DNA of 64,000 nucleotides from contig NZ_PJMC01000009.1 of NCBI RefSeq assembly GCF_002892795.1, forward strand, positions 62,001 to 126,000, given 5' to 3'. Shown in pieces: positions 1-8,834 of this stretch. The first letter of the stretch is position 1. Every line of letters begins with the position of its first letter. Below the pieces are notes generated by a model. The model was given only the letters and a program-made list of their open reading frames with translations. It did no database searches and was not told where the DNA came from. This stretch comes from Arthrobacter sp. AFG20 (GTDB lineage Bacteria; Actinomycetota; Actinomycetes; Actinomycetales; Micrococcaceae). Both the position numbers and the translations under genes were made by a program.

Positions 1-1922
1 TTCATCCTTCCCTGCAGGAGCCCGAAGTCGGGCCGCCCGGAAGGCCCGACGGCGAAGATCTCGCCGTCCGCGATGAAGTCCTGCGGGGGCCAGCAGCTCC
101 TGTCCGTGAATTCGGGATAGCTGGCCGACATGTCGTTGCCGTTGCGGCTCAGGAGCCTGATTCGATCGCCGTCCGCCACCACGAGCGCGCGGATCCCGTC
201 CCATTTGAGTTCGAAGAGCCAGTCGCTGCCGTGCAGGTCCGCCGGGGTGCCCGCCGAGGCGAGCATGGGAGCAGGGTCCTCCTGGAGGCTGTCCCTTCGG
301 GGGGTTGCTGCCGGCCTCGAGGTGGCCGTGCGGGCCGGGTTCGCCGGTTCTTTGGCGCCGGCCGCTTCCTTGGTGCTGCCCGGCTTTTTCCGTGTTCCGG
401 GGACCCTGTCCATCAGATGGATGAGCCACTGTGACTCCTCGCCGTGGCCCTTCCCGGTATGGATCAGGGCGAACCTCCTGGTGCCGCCAAGCCCGCCGCC
501 CTCACGGCCCGTCAGTGTGGCGATGACTTCCTTGCCGTTGACCCATTTTTCGAGCTCATAGACACCCTTGTCCCAGATGCTGACGCTGCCCGCCCCGTAC
601 TCGCCCTTGGGGATGTCGCCCTCAAAGTCGGCATAGTCCATGGGGTGGTCTTCGGTCTGTACCGCCAGATGATTCTTGTCCCCTGACTCCGGCACGCCCT
701 TCGGCAGCGCCCAGGAGACGAGCACGCCCTCGTGCTCCAGCCGGAAGTCGAAGTGGAGCCGGCTGGCGTGGTGCTCCTGGATGACGAAGATCTCCTTGCC
801 CGCCTGTGCCCCAACGGCGTTGGCCTTTGCCTCGTGGTGCTCTTCCGCGGTGAACGGCTCCGGTGTCTTGCCCTGGTCGCGCAGGGAGCGGTACTTGTTC
901 AGCCGGGGGTCCGCGTGCCCGCCGCCGCGCGGTCCGGCGGTTTTCGGGGGTGTGGAGCCCGGGTGGGCAGTGTTGGCGTTGCCGGCGCCGTCAGCCCGGC
1001 CGCCGCCGGTGTGGCCTGCGCCGGCGTGCCCGGTGGCCGCACTGACCGGGGCGAAGGGATCTTTGCCGGCCGCCACCCGGCGCATGACCTCCTCATAGTC
1101 CAGGTGTTTCAGCGACGGCGAACGCAACTCCCGCCAGGTCCGCGGAGCCGCCACGGTGGGGTGCAGGCGCCCGCGGAGCGAATAGGGAACGATGGTGGTC
1201 TTCGCGGCGTTGTTCTGGCTCCAGTCCACCAGGACCTTGCCCGTCCTGAGGGTCTTCTTCATGTCGCTGACCGCCAGGTCCGGATGGTCGGCTTCCAGGG
1301 CCCTGGCCAGTTCACGGGCGAAGGCGGAGACCTCATCCGAGGTCTGTGTCCCGTTCAGGACGGCGTACAGATGGATCCCCTTGCTGCCGCTGGTGACCGG
1401 AATGGGATCAAGCCCCACGTCCTGCAGGATGGTCCGCGCCAGCTTGGCCACCTCCACGCATTCGGGCAGTCCTGCGCCTTCCCCGGGATCGAGGTCCAGG
1501 ACCAGCCGGTCGGGAGGCAGGGCGCTGCCGTGGGAGTCCACCGTCCACTGTGGCACGTGGATCTCCAGCGAGGCGATCTGTGCCAGCCAGGTGAGGGTGG
1601 CCGGATCGTTGACCAGCGGATAGTAGTTGGTGTTGGTCTTGTGCGTGATGGCGGCGCGGGGCACCCAGCCCGGGGCAGACTCGTCGAGGTTCTTCTGGAA
1701 AAACATCTCACCGGGCTGGTCGGCGGTTCCTACTCCGTGCACCCACCTCTTGCGGGTTGCCGGGCGGTTCCTGGCGGCGGGGATCAGAACCGGGGCCACA
1801 GCGGCGTAATAGGCGATGACGTCCGCCTTGGTGGTGCCGGTGGCGGGATACATCACCTTGTCGAGGTTGGTCAGGGTCAGTTCGCGGCCGCCGACCCGCA
1901 CGCGTTCCTTACCTCCGGCCAT
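1..1922 (-). CDS. ligD: ATP-dependent DNA ligase LigD (Pol-PE-Lig), C-terminus off window
   Basis: Multifunctional end-joining ligase that works with Ku in bacterial non-homologous end joining. About 640 codons are visible; the gene runs off the left edge. Domain order is primase-polymerase (about residues 1-300), 3'-phosphoesterase (about 350-520, with motif HHASRLHFDFRL) and the start of the ATP-dependent ligase domain, the same order as mycobacterial LigD. The ligase nucleotidyl-acceptor Lys lies in motif LKWDGIR at residue 573 (codon 204-206). The ATG at 1920-1922 has a GGAGG ribosome site about 9 bases upstream. It is transcribed divergently from ku, 40 bp away. The family call is firm; the downstream ligase motifs cannot be checked here. 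Confidence 0.95.
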   Translation of the reverse strand, partial: MAGGKERVRVGGRELTLTNLDKVMYPATGTTKADVIAYYAAVAPVLIPAARNRPATRKRWVHGVGTADQPGEMFFQKNLDESAPGWVPRAAITHKTNTNYYPLVNDPATLTWLAQIASLEIHVPQWTVDSHGSALPPDRLVLDLDPGEGAGLPECVEVAKLARTILQDVGLDPIPVTSGSKGIHLYAVLNGTQTSDEVSAFARELARALEADHPDLAVSDMKKTLRTGKVLVDWSQNNAAKTTIVPYSLRGRLHPTVAAPRTWRELRSPSLKHLDYEEVMRRVAAGKDPFAPVSAATGHAGAGHTGGGRADGAGNANTAHPGSTPPKTAGPRGGGHADPRLNKYRSLRDQGKTPEPFTAEEHHEAKANAVGAQAGKEIFVIQEHHASRLHFDFRLEHEGVLVSWALPKGVPESGDKNHLAVQTEDHPMDYADFEGDIPKGEYGAGSVSIWDKGVYELEKWVNGKEVIATLTGREGGGLGGTRRFALIHTGKGHGEESQWLIHLMDRVPGTRKKPGSTKEAAGAKEPANPARTATSRPAATPRRDSLQEDPAPMLASAGTPADLHGSDWLFELKWDGIRALVVADGDRIRLLSRNGNDMSASYPEFTDRSCWPPQDFIADGEIFAVGPSGRPDFGLLQGRM

Positions 1923-1962
1923 GGGGCTTCACCTCCGGCCCTGTGTGCTGTTGACTTGTCCC

Positions 1963-3045
1963 ATGAGAGCGATCTGGAAAGGCGCCATTGCGTTCGGGCT
2001 GGTCAACGTCCCGGTGAAGGTCTACAGCGCCACGGAGGACCACGACATCAGTCTCCATCAGGTGCACAACGCCGACGGCGGCCGGATCCGCTACCAGCGC
2101 CGCTGTGAGGTCTGCAGCGAGGTCGTTGACTACTCCGACATTGAGAAGGCGTACGAGGACGACGGCCGGACAGTGATCCTCACCAAGGAGGAGCTCAAGG
2201 CCATTCCCGCGGAGAACAGCCACGAGATCGAAGTGGTGCAGTTCGTGCCCTCGGACCAGCTGGACCCGATCATGTTCGAGAAGAGCTATTACCTGGAGCC
2301 GGACTCCAAGTCTCCCAAGGCCTACATGCTGCTGCGCAGGGCGCTGGAGGACACCGAGCGCGTGGCGGTGGTGCAGTTCGCGCTGCGGGACAAGACGCGG
2401 CTGGGTGCCTTGCGGATTCGCGACGACGTCCTGATGCTCCAGGCGCTGCTGTGGGCGGACGAAGTCCGGGAAGCAGCGTTTCCGGCCTTGGACACCTCTA
2501 TCCGCATTTCCGCGCAGGAACGTGAGATGTCCGCCGCGCTGGTGGAGTCCATGGCCTCCGACTTCGAGCCCGAGCAGTTCACCGACGACTACCAGGCACA
2601 GCTTCGCCAGCTTATCGAGGCGAAGCTGGAAAAGGGCGACGCGCTGGACACGGAAGAGACGTTCGGTGCTGAGGCCGAGGGTGGCAACGGCGAAGTGATC
2701 GACCTGATGGAGGCCCTGAAGCGCAGCCTCGACAAGAAGCGCGCGGGAGGGGCGGCCGCACAAGGGTCGAGTGAGGACGAGTCGGCTGAAGACGAGCCGG
2801 CCGAACCCGCCAAGCGCGGTGGCCGCAGCAAGACCGCGGGTGCTTCGAAGACGAGTACTGCTTCTAAGACCGGCACTGCTTCCAAGACCGGCGCTGCTTC
2901 CAAATCCAGCACGGCATCGAAGACCGGGACAGCGACGAAGACCGGCACCGCCTCCAAGACCAGTGCCGCAGCCAAATCCGGCACGGCGTCGAAGACTGGC
3001 ACCGCGGCCAAGTCCACCGCGAAGACCGCGCGGAAAGGCGCCTGA
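1963..3045 (+). CDS. ku: Non-homologous end-joining protein Ku
   Basis: Homodimeric DNA-end-binding protein that recruits LigD to double-strand breaks. The 360-residue product opens with the characteristic MRAIWKGAIAFGLVNVPVKV, and the Ku core spans about residues 1-265. The C-terminal tail is low-complexity: residues 293-352 are about ten copies of a hexapeptide close to TASKTG, ending in a basic cluster. Lysine-rich Ku tails are known in actinobacteria and contribute to DNA binding. The frame is open upstream to 1816, but that part lies inside ligD antisense and lacks family similarity, so the ATG at 1963 is chosen. No clear Shine-Dalgarno precedes it, so a short or leaderless transcript is possible. 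Confidence 0.96.
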   Translation: MRAIWKGAIAFGLVNVPVKVYSATEDHDISLHQVHNADGGRIRYQRRCEVCSEVVDYSDIEKAYEDDGRTVILTKEELKAIPAENSHEIEVVQFVPSDQLDPIMFEKSYYLEPDSKSPKAYMLLRRALEDTERVAVVQFALRDKTRLGALRIRDDVLMLQALLWADEVREAAFPALDTSIRISAQEREMSAALVESMASDFEPEQFTDDYQAQLRQLIEAKLEKGDALDTEETFGAEAEGGNGEVIDLMEALKRSLDKKRAGGAAAQGSSEDESAEDEPAEPAKRGGRSKTAGASKTSTASKTGTASKTGAASKSSTASKTGTATKTGTASKTSAAAKSGTASKTGTAAKSTAKTARKGA

Positions 3046-3085
3046 AAGGACGGGCGCTCCGCCGCGTGGCCGCACCTGCACCCGC

Positions 3086-3352
3086 TCAGGAATTCCTGAG
3101 CGCAGAGACGAGTTCGCTCTTTTTCTTGCCTGAATACCCTTTAAGGCCGATTTCCTTGGCTTTGGCCTTGAGCTGATCAACGGTCCAGTCCTCGTAGTCG
3201 CCGGACTTGCCGCCCTTGCGGCCTACCTCGGAGCGTCCCTTCTTGGCTGCCGCGTTGGAGACGCGGGCCGCTTTCTGTTTAGAGGCCCCCTCGTCGCGGA
3301 GCTCTTCGTAGAGTTCGGGATCTTTGAGGCTCGGGTTCTTCTTCTCTGGCAT
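3086..3352 (-). CDS. Small basic DUF7218/Rho-N-like protein
   Basis: 88-residue highly charged protein. The N-terminal half ([16 protein letters not shown], then [22 protein letters not shown]) matches what I know of small actinobacterial DUF7218 proteins. The C-terminal 35 residues ([20 protein letters not shown]) resemble the Rho-termination-factor N-terminal or SAP-like helical fold, which suggests nucleic-acid binding. A GGAGG site sits about 5 bases before the ATG. It is convergent with ku and lies near other stress-type genes. Exact function is unknown; the nucleic-acid role is an inference from the fold. Confidence 0.82.
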   Translation of the reverse strand: MPEKKNPSLKDPELYEELRDEGASKQKAARVSNAAAKKGRSEVGRKGGKSGDYEDWTVDQLKAKAKEIGLKGYSGKKKSELVSALRNS

Positions 3353-3420
3353 GGCTACCTCCGTGAGGGAAAGATCGGTCGCAAGTGAACGATCGGGGAT
3401 CAGGTCAGCGCGGGACCAGG

Positions 3421-3900
3421 TCAGTGGGCTCCCGGACTTTCCACTTCGCCCCGGTTCACAGCGGCACGCCAGGCGCCCGTCTCGATGCCCCGGGTTTCGA
3501 TGAACTCCTTGAACCGTGCCAGGTCGGAGGACACCTGCTGCTCATCAACGTGGGCGGCGGCTCCGGCCCTCTCCAGCAGGCTCTCCGGTTCCCATTCGAG
3601 TTCAACGTTCACGCGACAGAGATCCTCGCCCAGGTTCTCGAAGGTGACTCTGCCGGCATTGCGGGGCTTGTCTTTGCTGACCCAGGCGATGCACCGGTCC
3701 GGCGTCTGTTCCAGGATCTGCGCATCGTATTCGCGCTTGACGCCCGCCACGCTGGTGCGGAAATGGAGGGAGGTTTCGTCGATCTGTTCGACGGACTCGA
3801 CGCCCTTCATGAATCGCGGGAACGATTCGAACTGTGTCCACTGGTTGTAGGCGGTGCTGACTGGTACCTCGACGTCCACGCTTTCCTGCAAGGTTTCCAC
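3421..3900 (-). CDS. SRPBCC (polyketide cyclase/START-like) family protein
   Basis: 159-residue protein of the SRPBCC ligand-binding superfamily. The opening [20 protein letters not shown] followed by [17 protein letters not shown] is typical of the actinobacterial cyclase/dehydrase-like subgroup. The GTG at 3898-3900 is preferred because an AAGGAGG site lies 8 bases upstream and the family normally begins there; the frame stays open to 3942. The ligand is unknown. An AT-rich dyad resembling those at 35233 and 37088 lies upstream (3993-4013), so stress-linked expression is plausible but unproven. Confidence 0.87.
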   Translation of the reverse strand: METLQESVDVEVPVSTAYNQWTQFESFPRFMKGVESVEQIDETSLHFRTSVAGVKREYDAQILEQTPDRCIAWVSKDKPRNAGRVTFENLGEDLCRVNVELEWEPESLLERAGAAAHVDEQQVSSDLARFKEFIETRGIETGAWRAAVNRGEVESPGAH

Positions 3901-3992
3901 TCTGTCATCCTCCTTCAGCCCGGCAGTTCCGCCGGTCATCAATGGCTGGCCACAGTTCCAAGCTAGTAGGGCGCAGAATCAAAAACAAGAAA

Positions 3993-4013
3993 CTACTAAG
4001 GTTGCTTACTTAG
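3993..4013 (-). promoter_or_regulatory. AT-rich partial dyad upstream of the SRPBCC gene
   Basis: Read on the minus strand the site is CTAAGTAAGCAACCTTAGTA followed by G, an imperfect dyad about 95 bp upstream of the SRPBCC start. The half-site AGTAAGCA recurs at 35233-35252, and a shortened form (ATAAGC/GCTTAT) at 37088-37101. It stands out from GC-rich surroundings. It could be a regulator site or simply part of the promoter. Confidence 0.35.
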
Positions 4014-4086
4014 CCAGAATAGCCCGCTGATCAGGCGTGATGTCCCCCTCGTCACCCACCAGCGGCAGAACCATCCGGAAACGGCT

Positions 4087-4108
4087 ACGGCCGGCCTCCG
4101 CCGGCCGT
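4087..4108 (-). terminator. Perfect hairpin after the ptsH gene
   Basis: A perfect 9-bp stem (ACGGCCGGC with GCCGGCCGT) and a 4-base loop lie about 47-68 bases past the HPr stop codon. No strong U-tract follows, which is common for actinobacterial terminators. Next to it is a CCCTTAAGGG palindrome. It probably ends the fru/ptsH transcript. Confidence 0.5.
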
Positions 4109-4154
4109 CCCTTAAGGGGACTGCGGCGGAAACCGGCCGTAAAAGCGTTGGTGC

Positions 4155-4433
4155 CTATTCGGCGTCGTGATCCGTTTCCAGGATCTGAACCAGGCGCTCG
4201 AGGGCGGCGTCGGCGCCGTCACCCTCGGCCCGCAGCACCACAACGTCGCCGTGTGATGCGCCAAGGCTCATGAGGGAAAGGATGCTGGCGGCGTCCATGG
4301 CCTCGTCGGCAGGCTCCCCTTCGCGGGCGATGGTGATGTCGAGGTCAAACTCGCCAGCGGCCTCGGCGAAGATGGCGGCGGGGCGGGCGTGCAGGCCTAC
4401 GCGGCTGGCGACGGTTGCGTTACGTTCGGACAT
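4155..4433 (-). CDS. ptsH: Phosphocarrier protein HPr
   Basis: General PTS phosphocarrier that takes phosphate from Enzyme I and passes it to EIIA domains such as the one in the adjacent FruA. The 92-residue protein has the active-site motif GLHARPA with His15, and a later segment AASILSLMSLGA where Ser46-type regulation occurs in Firmicutes. The ATG at 4431-4433 follows an AGGAG site. The frame extends a few codons to 4448, but that start would lie on the ribosome site. It is the last gene of the fru cluster, 56 bp after fruA. Confidence 0.95.
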   Translation of the reverse strand: MSERNATVASRVGLHARPAAIFAEAAGEFDLDITIAREGEPADEAMDAASILSLMSLGASHGDVVVLRAEGDGADAALERLVQILETDHDAE

Positions 4434-4489
4434 TTCTGCTCCTTGCAATTGCAGTGTGGGGGGGGTTGGAGTGCTGACGGACAGCGGGA

Positions 4490-6538
4490 TCAGACAGTTA
4501 CAGGGACGGTCTCCACCGTATCAACGGCCTTGCGGGCAGCCCAGCGTTTGAGGGCCACCACGATGAACGCCGTGACCACGGTTCCGGCCAGGATGGAGAC
4601 GATGAACATCAGCACGTTGCCGATGGCGAAGAACACGAAGATGCCGCCATGGGGTGCCTGGGACGTGACGCCGAACGCCATGGTGAGTGCGCCGGTGAGT
4701 GCGCCGCCTACCATGCTGGCGGGGATGACGCGCAGCGGATCGGCCGCTGCGAACGGAATGGCACCCTCGGAGATGAAGGAGGCGCCCAGCAGCCAGGCCG
4801 CCTTGCCATTTTCGCGCTCGGCCAGGCTGAAGACCTTCTTGTCCAGGACCGTGGCCAGGGCCATCGCCAGTGGCGGGACCATGCCTGCGGCCATCACGGT
4901 GGCCATGATCTGCCAGGGGGCCTGGTTGGTGGCGCTGCCCGCGCCGAGGCCGGCGACGGCGAAGGCGTAAGCAACCTTGTTGACGGGGCCGCCCAGGTCG
5001 AAGCACATCATGAGGCCGAGGATGATGCCAAGGACTACGGCCGAGGCGCCGGACATGCCGGAGAGCCACGTGTTCAGCCCGACGGTGATGGCGGCAATCG
5101 GTCCGCCCAGGAACAGGAACATCGCGCCGGAGGCGATGATGGAGGCCAGCAGCGGAATGATGACGACGGGCATCAGGCCACGGAGCCAGCGCGGCACTGA
5201 CCATGTTCCGATCAGGTGGGCGATGTAGCCGGCGAGCAGGCCGCCGACGATACCGCCGAGGAAGCCGGCGCCCATGAAGCCGGACACAGCACCGGCAACG
5301 AAGCCCGGTGCAATACCCGGACGGTCGGCGATGGCGTAGGCAATGTAGCCGGCGAGGGCGGGAACCAGGAAGCCCATCGAGAGGGCACCGATCTTGAAGA
5401 ACACGGTGCCGAGGTACAGCGCGAGGTTGCCGTCGGGAAGATTGACCAGGGAGTTGTTGGCCAGGATGTCATTGGCCTTGGTGCCCAGTGCGATGTCGAA
5501 ACCGGCGAGCAGGAAGCCCAGCGCGATCAGCAGGCCGCCGCCGGCCACGAACGGGATCATGTAGCTGACGCCGGTGAGCAGTGCCTTCTTCAACTTCTGG
5601 CCGATGTGCTCACCCTTTTCGGTGGCTTCCTTTTCGGCCTGCTCCTCCGCACCGAAGTGCGGAACCCGGCGGGCCCGCGGGTTGTCTGCCGCATCCAAGG
5701 CTTCCTGGACCATCTTGGCGGGCTCGTCGATGCCGCGCTTGACCGGTGCGTTGATGACCGGCTTGCCGGCGAAGCGCTCCTTGCCGCGAACGTCCACGTC
5801 GACGGCGAAGATTACGGCGTCGGCAGCGGCGATGACTGCGGGGTCCAGCGGCTTGGCGCCCGAGGAGCCCTGGGTTTCGACCTGCAGGTCCACGCCCACT
5901 TCCTTGGCTGCGGCCACGAGGGAGTCTGCGGCCATATAGGTGTGCGCGATGCCGGTGGGGCAGGCGGTAACGGCGACTAGGCGCCGCGGCCCGCCGGAAG
6001 CAGCGCCGGCTGTGGCGCCGCCGGCGGCAGCACCCGGGGAAGCGGCGGCGGTCTCTGCGGGTGCAGCGGCGGCAGCAGGCTTGTCCGCCAGCGCATTGTC
6101 CACGAGCTGCACGATTTCTTCCCGCGAGGTGGCCGCGCGGAGCGAAGCGGTGAAGTCCTTCTTGATCAGGGAGCGGGCGAGCTTGGACAGCAGCTTCAGG
6201 TGCTCCTGGTCGGCGCCGGCCGGTGCAGCGATGAAGAAGATGAGGTCGGCGGGGCCGTCCTTGGCGCCGAAGTCGACGGGCTGGGACAGGCGTGCCATGG
6301 CAAGAGTCGGTTCGGTCACGGCAGCCGAGCGGCAGTGCGGGATGGCGATGCCGCCGGGCACGCCGGTAGCTGTCTTCTGCTCGCGGGCGAAGGCGTCGGT
6401 GAAGAGGCCTTCAACTTCGCTCGCACGTCCGTTGTCGGCGACACGGCCGGCCAGGTGCCGGATCACGTCCTCGGGCGAATTGCCCAGGTTCTGGTCAAGC
6501 TCGACCAGGTCCGCGGTGATGAGCTGAGTCACTGTCAA
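4490..6538 (-). CDS. fruA: PTS fructose transporter subunit IIABC
   Basis: Membrane permease that imports fructose with phosphorylation to fructose 1-phosphate. The 682-residue fusion has an EIIA domain (phospho-His68 in IAIPHCR), an Ala/Gly-rich linker (about 153-183), an EIIB domain with Cys193 in VTACPTGIAHTYMAA, and a C-terminal EIIC membrane domain from about residue 310 with many hydrophobic segments. The start overlaps the fruK stop by 4 bp (ATGA), indicating translational coupling. With fruK and HPr alongside, fructose is the most likely substrate; another ketose or related sugar cannot be excluded. Confidence 0.95.
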   Translation of the reverse strand: MTVTQLITADLVELDQNLGNSPEDVIRHLAGRVADNGRASEVEGLFTDAFAREQKTATGVPGGIAIPHCRSAAVTEPTLAMARLSQPVDFGAKDGPADLIFFIAAPAGADQEHLKLLSKLARSLIKKDFTASLRAATSREEIVQLVDNALADKPAAAAAPAETAAASPGAAAGGATAGAASGGPRRLVAVTACPTGIAHTYMAADSLVAAAKEVGVDLQVETQGSSGAKPLDPAVIAAADAVIFAVDVDVRGKERFAGKPVINAPVKRGIDEPAKMVQEALDAADNPRARRVPHFGAEEQAEKEATEKGEHIGQKLKKALLTGVSYMIPFVAGGGLLIALGFLLAGFDIALGTKANDILANNSLVNLPDGNLALYLGTVFFKIGALSMGFLVPALAGYIAYAIADRPGIAPGFVAGAVSGFMGAGFLGGIVGGLLAGYIAHLIGTWSVPRWLRGLMPVVIIPLLASIIASGAMFLFLGGPIAAITVGLNTWLSGMSGASAVVLGIILGLMMCFDLGGPVNKVAYAFAVAGLGAGSATNQAPWQIMATVMAAGMVPPLAMALATVLDKKVFSLAERENGKAAWLLGASFISEGAIPFAAADPLRVIPASMVGGALTGALTMAFGVTSQAPHGGIFVFFAIGNVLMFIVSILAGTVVTAFIVVALKRWAARKAVDTVETVPVTV

Positions 6539-7533
6539 TCCTTCCGGAGGGCCGTGATGGTTACGGCGTCGGGGGTTGTTTGGTGGACTGCCGGAACGGT
6601 GGAGCCCGGCAGGGAAGCGGCGGCGGCGCCATGCGCCACAGCCTGGCGGAGGCAGTCAGCCGGGGCGGCGCCCTGGCTGGCGGCCAGCAGGTAGCCGGCC
6701 AGCGACGAGTCACCCGCGCCGACCGTACTGACTGCGGTGACCGGCGGGTGCGTGGCCAGCCACGCGCCGTCGGCCGTCACGAGGACAGCGCCCTTTGAAC
6801 CAAGCGTTGCCAACACGGCCCCCACACCGGAACGCACGACGGCGGCAGCTGCCGCGGCGGCAGCGTACGGATCCGCTTCGAGTTCCTCAGCCGTGCTTGC
6901 CGAGGAAAAACCTGCTGCTGCGGCCAGTTCCGCCAGCTCCTCGGCATTGGGTTTAAGCAGGTCCGGTTTTCCGGACGCCGCGTCTGCTGTGTCGCCGGCG
7001 ACGGCCGCTGCCAGGGGAGCGCCGGAGGAATCGACAGCAATCTTCGGAACGCCGGCCCCCGCATCGGCATTGCGCAGCCGCCGGGTGACCGTAGCGTAGA
7101 AGTCGGCTGGGACGCCGGGCGGAAGCGAACCCGCCAGGACCACCCAGCTGGCGCCCTGCGAGCGTTCCAGAAGGAGGTCGATGAGGGCCTCCTGCGCTTC
7201 GTCGCTGAGGACCGGTCCAGGCTCATTGATCTTGGTGGTGACGCCCCCGGGCTCAGTGAGCGCCACATTGGTGCGCAGCGGTTCATGGATGGGCAGGGCA
7301 GCGAAAGGCACCTTGGCATCCCGCAGGCCCGCAAGGACGGGATCTGACTCTCCGCCGGGCAGCACCGCCAGTGTCTCGAGGCCGGAGGTCACGAGGGCGC
7401 GGGAAACATTGACTCCCTTGCCGCCGGACTCCTGGCGGACGGAAACAGCGCGCTGGACTTCGCCCCGCTCGAGCGGGCCGGGCAGCGCCACCGTCCGGTC
7501 CAGGCTGGGGTTGGCAGTGAGGGTGACAATCAT
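6535..7533 (-). CDS. fruK: 1-phosphofructokinase
   Basis: PfkB-family kinase converting fructose 1-phosphate to fructose 1,6-bisphosphate. The 332-residue protein starts MIVTLTANPSLDRTVALPGP, has the sugar-binding GGKGVNVSRAL motif and the catalytic STVGAGDSSLAGYL anion-hole motif near the C-terminus. Length fits the 1-PFK family. It overlaps the upstream regulator and the downstream fruA by 4 bp each, so all three are translated as one coupled unit. Confidence 0.95.
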   Translation of the reverse strand: MIVTLTANPSLDRTVALPGPLERGEVQRAVSVRQESGGKGVNVSRALVTSGLETLAVLPGGESDPVLAGLRDAKVPFAALPIHEPLRTNVALTEPGGVTTKINEPGPVLSDEAQEALIDLLLERSQGASWVVLAGSLPPGVPADFYATVTRRLRNADAGAGVPKIAVDSSGAPLAAAVAGDTADAASGKPDLLKPNAEELAELAAAAGFSSASTAEELEADPYAAAAAAAAVVRSGVGAVLATLGSKGAVLVTADGAWLATHPPVTAVSTVGAGDSSLAGYLLAASQGAAPADCLRQAVAHGAAAASLPGSTVPAVHQTTPDAVTITALRKD

Positions 7534-8336
7534 GCGACTACCACCTCCACGCCGGCCTCAGCGAGGGCCGCAGCTAGTTCGGAGCCGGGTTTGCGGTCAG
7601 TGATCACGGTATCCAGATCTTTCAACGAGGCGAACTGGACGAGCGTTTCCGCTTCCAGCTTGGACGAATCGGCAAGCACCACAATGCGGCGTGCCGAATG
7701 GACGAAGGCAGCCTTGACGGCGGCTTCTTCAGGGTCTGGTGTGCTGAGGCCGAAACGGGCGTGGATGCCATTGGTCCCCACGAAGGCGATGTCCGGTCGC
7801 AGCTTGCCGGCCGCTTCCACGGTCCCCTGGCCTACCGCGGCCTGCGTGAGCCCGCGGACCCGGCCGCCCAGAATCTGCAGGGCGATGCCGGGTGTGCTGG
7901 CCAGCTTGGCGGCGATGGGAACGGCGTGGGTGATGACCAGCAGCTCCTGGGCGGGATCGGCCGGCTTGGGCGGCGCCGCGGCGCCGCGGCGGGCGAGGAG
8001 GTCGGCGAGGACTTCGGTGGTGGAACCGGCGTCCAGGAGGATGCTGCTGGAGGGTCCCTTTGGGAGGAAGCCGAGAGCGGCCTCGGCGATGCGGAGCTTC
8101 TGCGCTTGCCGCTGGATGGTCCGCTCGAGGATGCTCTCCTCCGTGGTGCTGAAACGGTCTGCGGAAACGGCCCCGCCGTGGACGCGGCGCACCGTGCCGG
8201 CCGATTCCAGGGCAGCCAGGTCCCGTCGGACGGTTTCGGTGGTGATGCGGAAGCGCTCGGCGAGGTCGGTCACGCTGGCGCGGCCGCTGGCTGCAACGAG
8301 CCCGGCGATCTGCTGCTGACGCTCCTCGGCAAACAC
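7530..8336 (-). CDS. DeoR/GlpR-family regulator of the fru operon
   Basis: 268-residue repressor with an N-terminal DeoR-type helix-turn-helix (RASVTDLAERFRITTETVRR) and a C-terminal DeoR sensor domain that usually binds phosphorylated sugars. The GTG at 8334-8336 is chosen because GGAGGG immediately precedes it and the family typically begins with the xFAEERQQQI sequence found here; the frame is open to a GTG at 8363 without a visible ribosome site. As first gene of the operon it is probably autoregulated, with fructose 1-phosphate the likely effector by analogy. Confidence 0.92.
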   Translation of the reverse strand: MFAEERQQQIAGLVAASGRASVTDLAERFRITTETVRRDLAALESAGTVRRVHGGAVSADRFSTTEESILERTIQRQAQKLRIAEAALGFLPKGPSSSILLDAGSTTEVLADLLARRGAAAPPKPADPAQELLVITHAVPIAAKLASTPGIALQILGGRVRGLTQAAVGQGTVEAAGKLRPDIAFVGTNGIHARFGLSTPDPEEAAVKAAFVHSARRIVVLADSSKLEAETLVQFASLKDLDTVITDRKPGSELAAALAEAGVEVVVA

Positions 8337-8355
8337 ATACCCTCCATTGCGTACT

Positions 8356-8384
8356 GACTGCACTGCGTTTCACTGCAGTGCGTC
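8356..8384 (-). promoter_or_regulatory. Inverted repeat upstream of the fru regulator
   Basis: On the plus strand GACTGCACTGC (8356-8366) is followed after 8 bases by GCAGTGCGTC (8375-8384), giving an inverted repeat with core CACTGC/GCAGTG. It lies just before the regulator start, between the proposed promoter and the coding region. This is a plausible DeoR-type operator, not a proven one. Confidence 0.45.
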
Positions 8385-8404
8385 TTACCTGCACCTGTCG
8401 ATTC

Positions 8405-8438
8405 CAGATCTGTCACCGTGACCGCTGTCACAGATCTG
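8405..8438 (-). promoter_or_regulatory. 34-bp near-palindrome in the fru leader
   Basis: CAGATCTGTCAC (8405-8416) and GTCACAGATCTG (8427-8438) form a 12-bp inverted repeat with one mismatch pair, and the CAGATCTG half is itself palindromic. It sits just downstream of the predicted transcription start, a typical repressor position. Likely a second operator for the DeoR protein. Confidence 0.5.
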
Positions 8439-8449
8439 CAAGTACTTGA

Positions 8450-8478
8450 CTTTATCTTCGTTCATGTTGGTTTGTCAA
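8450..8478 (-). promoter_or_regulatory. Sigma-70-type promoter for the fru operon
   Basis: On the minus strand a consensus TTGACA (-35, 8473-8478) is followed after 17 bases by ATAAAG (-10, 8450-8455). The local sequence is AT-rich in a GC-rich genome and stands about 115 bp upstream of the regulator start, with the two inverted repeats between promoter and gene. Confidence 0.55.
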
Positions 8479-8576
8479 TGAAAAACCACAGGAAACCAAA
8501 AGCGCCGGCCCGACCCGAAGGTCCGGTCCGGCGCTGCCCCGTGAATTCACTGCTGCCCGTTCGTTTCCGCGCCGCG

Positions 8577-8834
8577 CTAAAGGCCGTTGTCGCGGCTTTC
8601 GTTCCGGGTGATCCTCTCGCCCGTGTTCGGATCCACGACGGAGCGCGTCTCGCTGACGCGGCGGCTCCTGCCCGGGGAAGCGATGACCAGCGAGGCGATG
8701 AGGCCGATGACGCCGACGGCCATCAGGATGTAGCCGATCAGTGTCAGATCCACATTGGGGATAAGGCCTGGCGTGATGGCCCAGGCGAGGATGGCGCCGA
8801 GGGCCATAAGGAAGATGGAGGAACCGATTCTCAT
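8577..8834 (-). CDS. DUF6458 small membrane protein
   Basis: 85-residue protein with two hydrophobic helices (about residues 5-20 and 30-52) and a hydrophilic C-terminal tail containing VVDPNTGERITRNES. The opening MRIGSSIFLMALGAILAWAI matches actinobacterial DUF6458 proteins as I know them. The ATG at 8832-8834 is preceded by AAGGAGCAAGTC, a strong ribosome site; the open frame to 8897 lacks family similarity. Function is unknown. Confidence 0.85.
   Translation of the reverse strand: MRIGSSIFLMALGAILAWAITPGLIPNVDLTLIGYILMAVGVIGLIASLVIASPGRSRRVSETRSVVDPNTGERITRNESRDNGL

Noticed and set aside
4458..4465. Run of eight G between HPr and fruA, considered as a phase-variable tract
   Set aside because: It is outside any reading frame and not placed between promoter elements, so no switch mechanism is evident.
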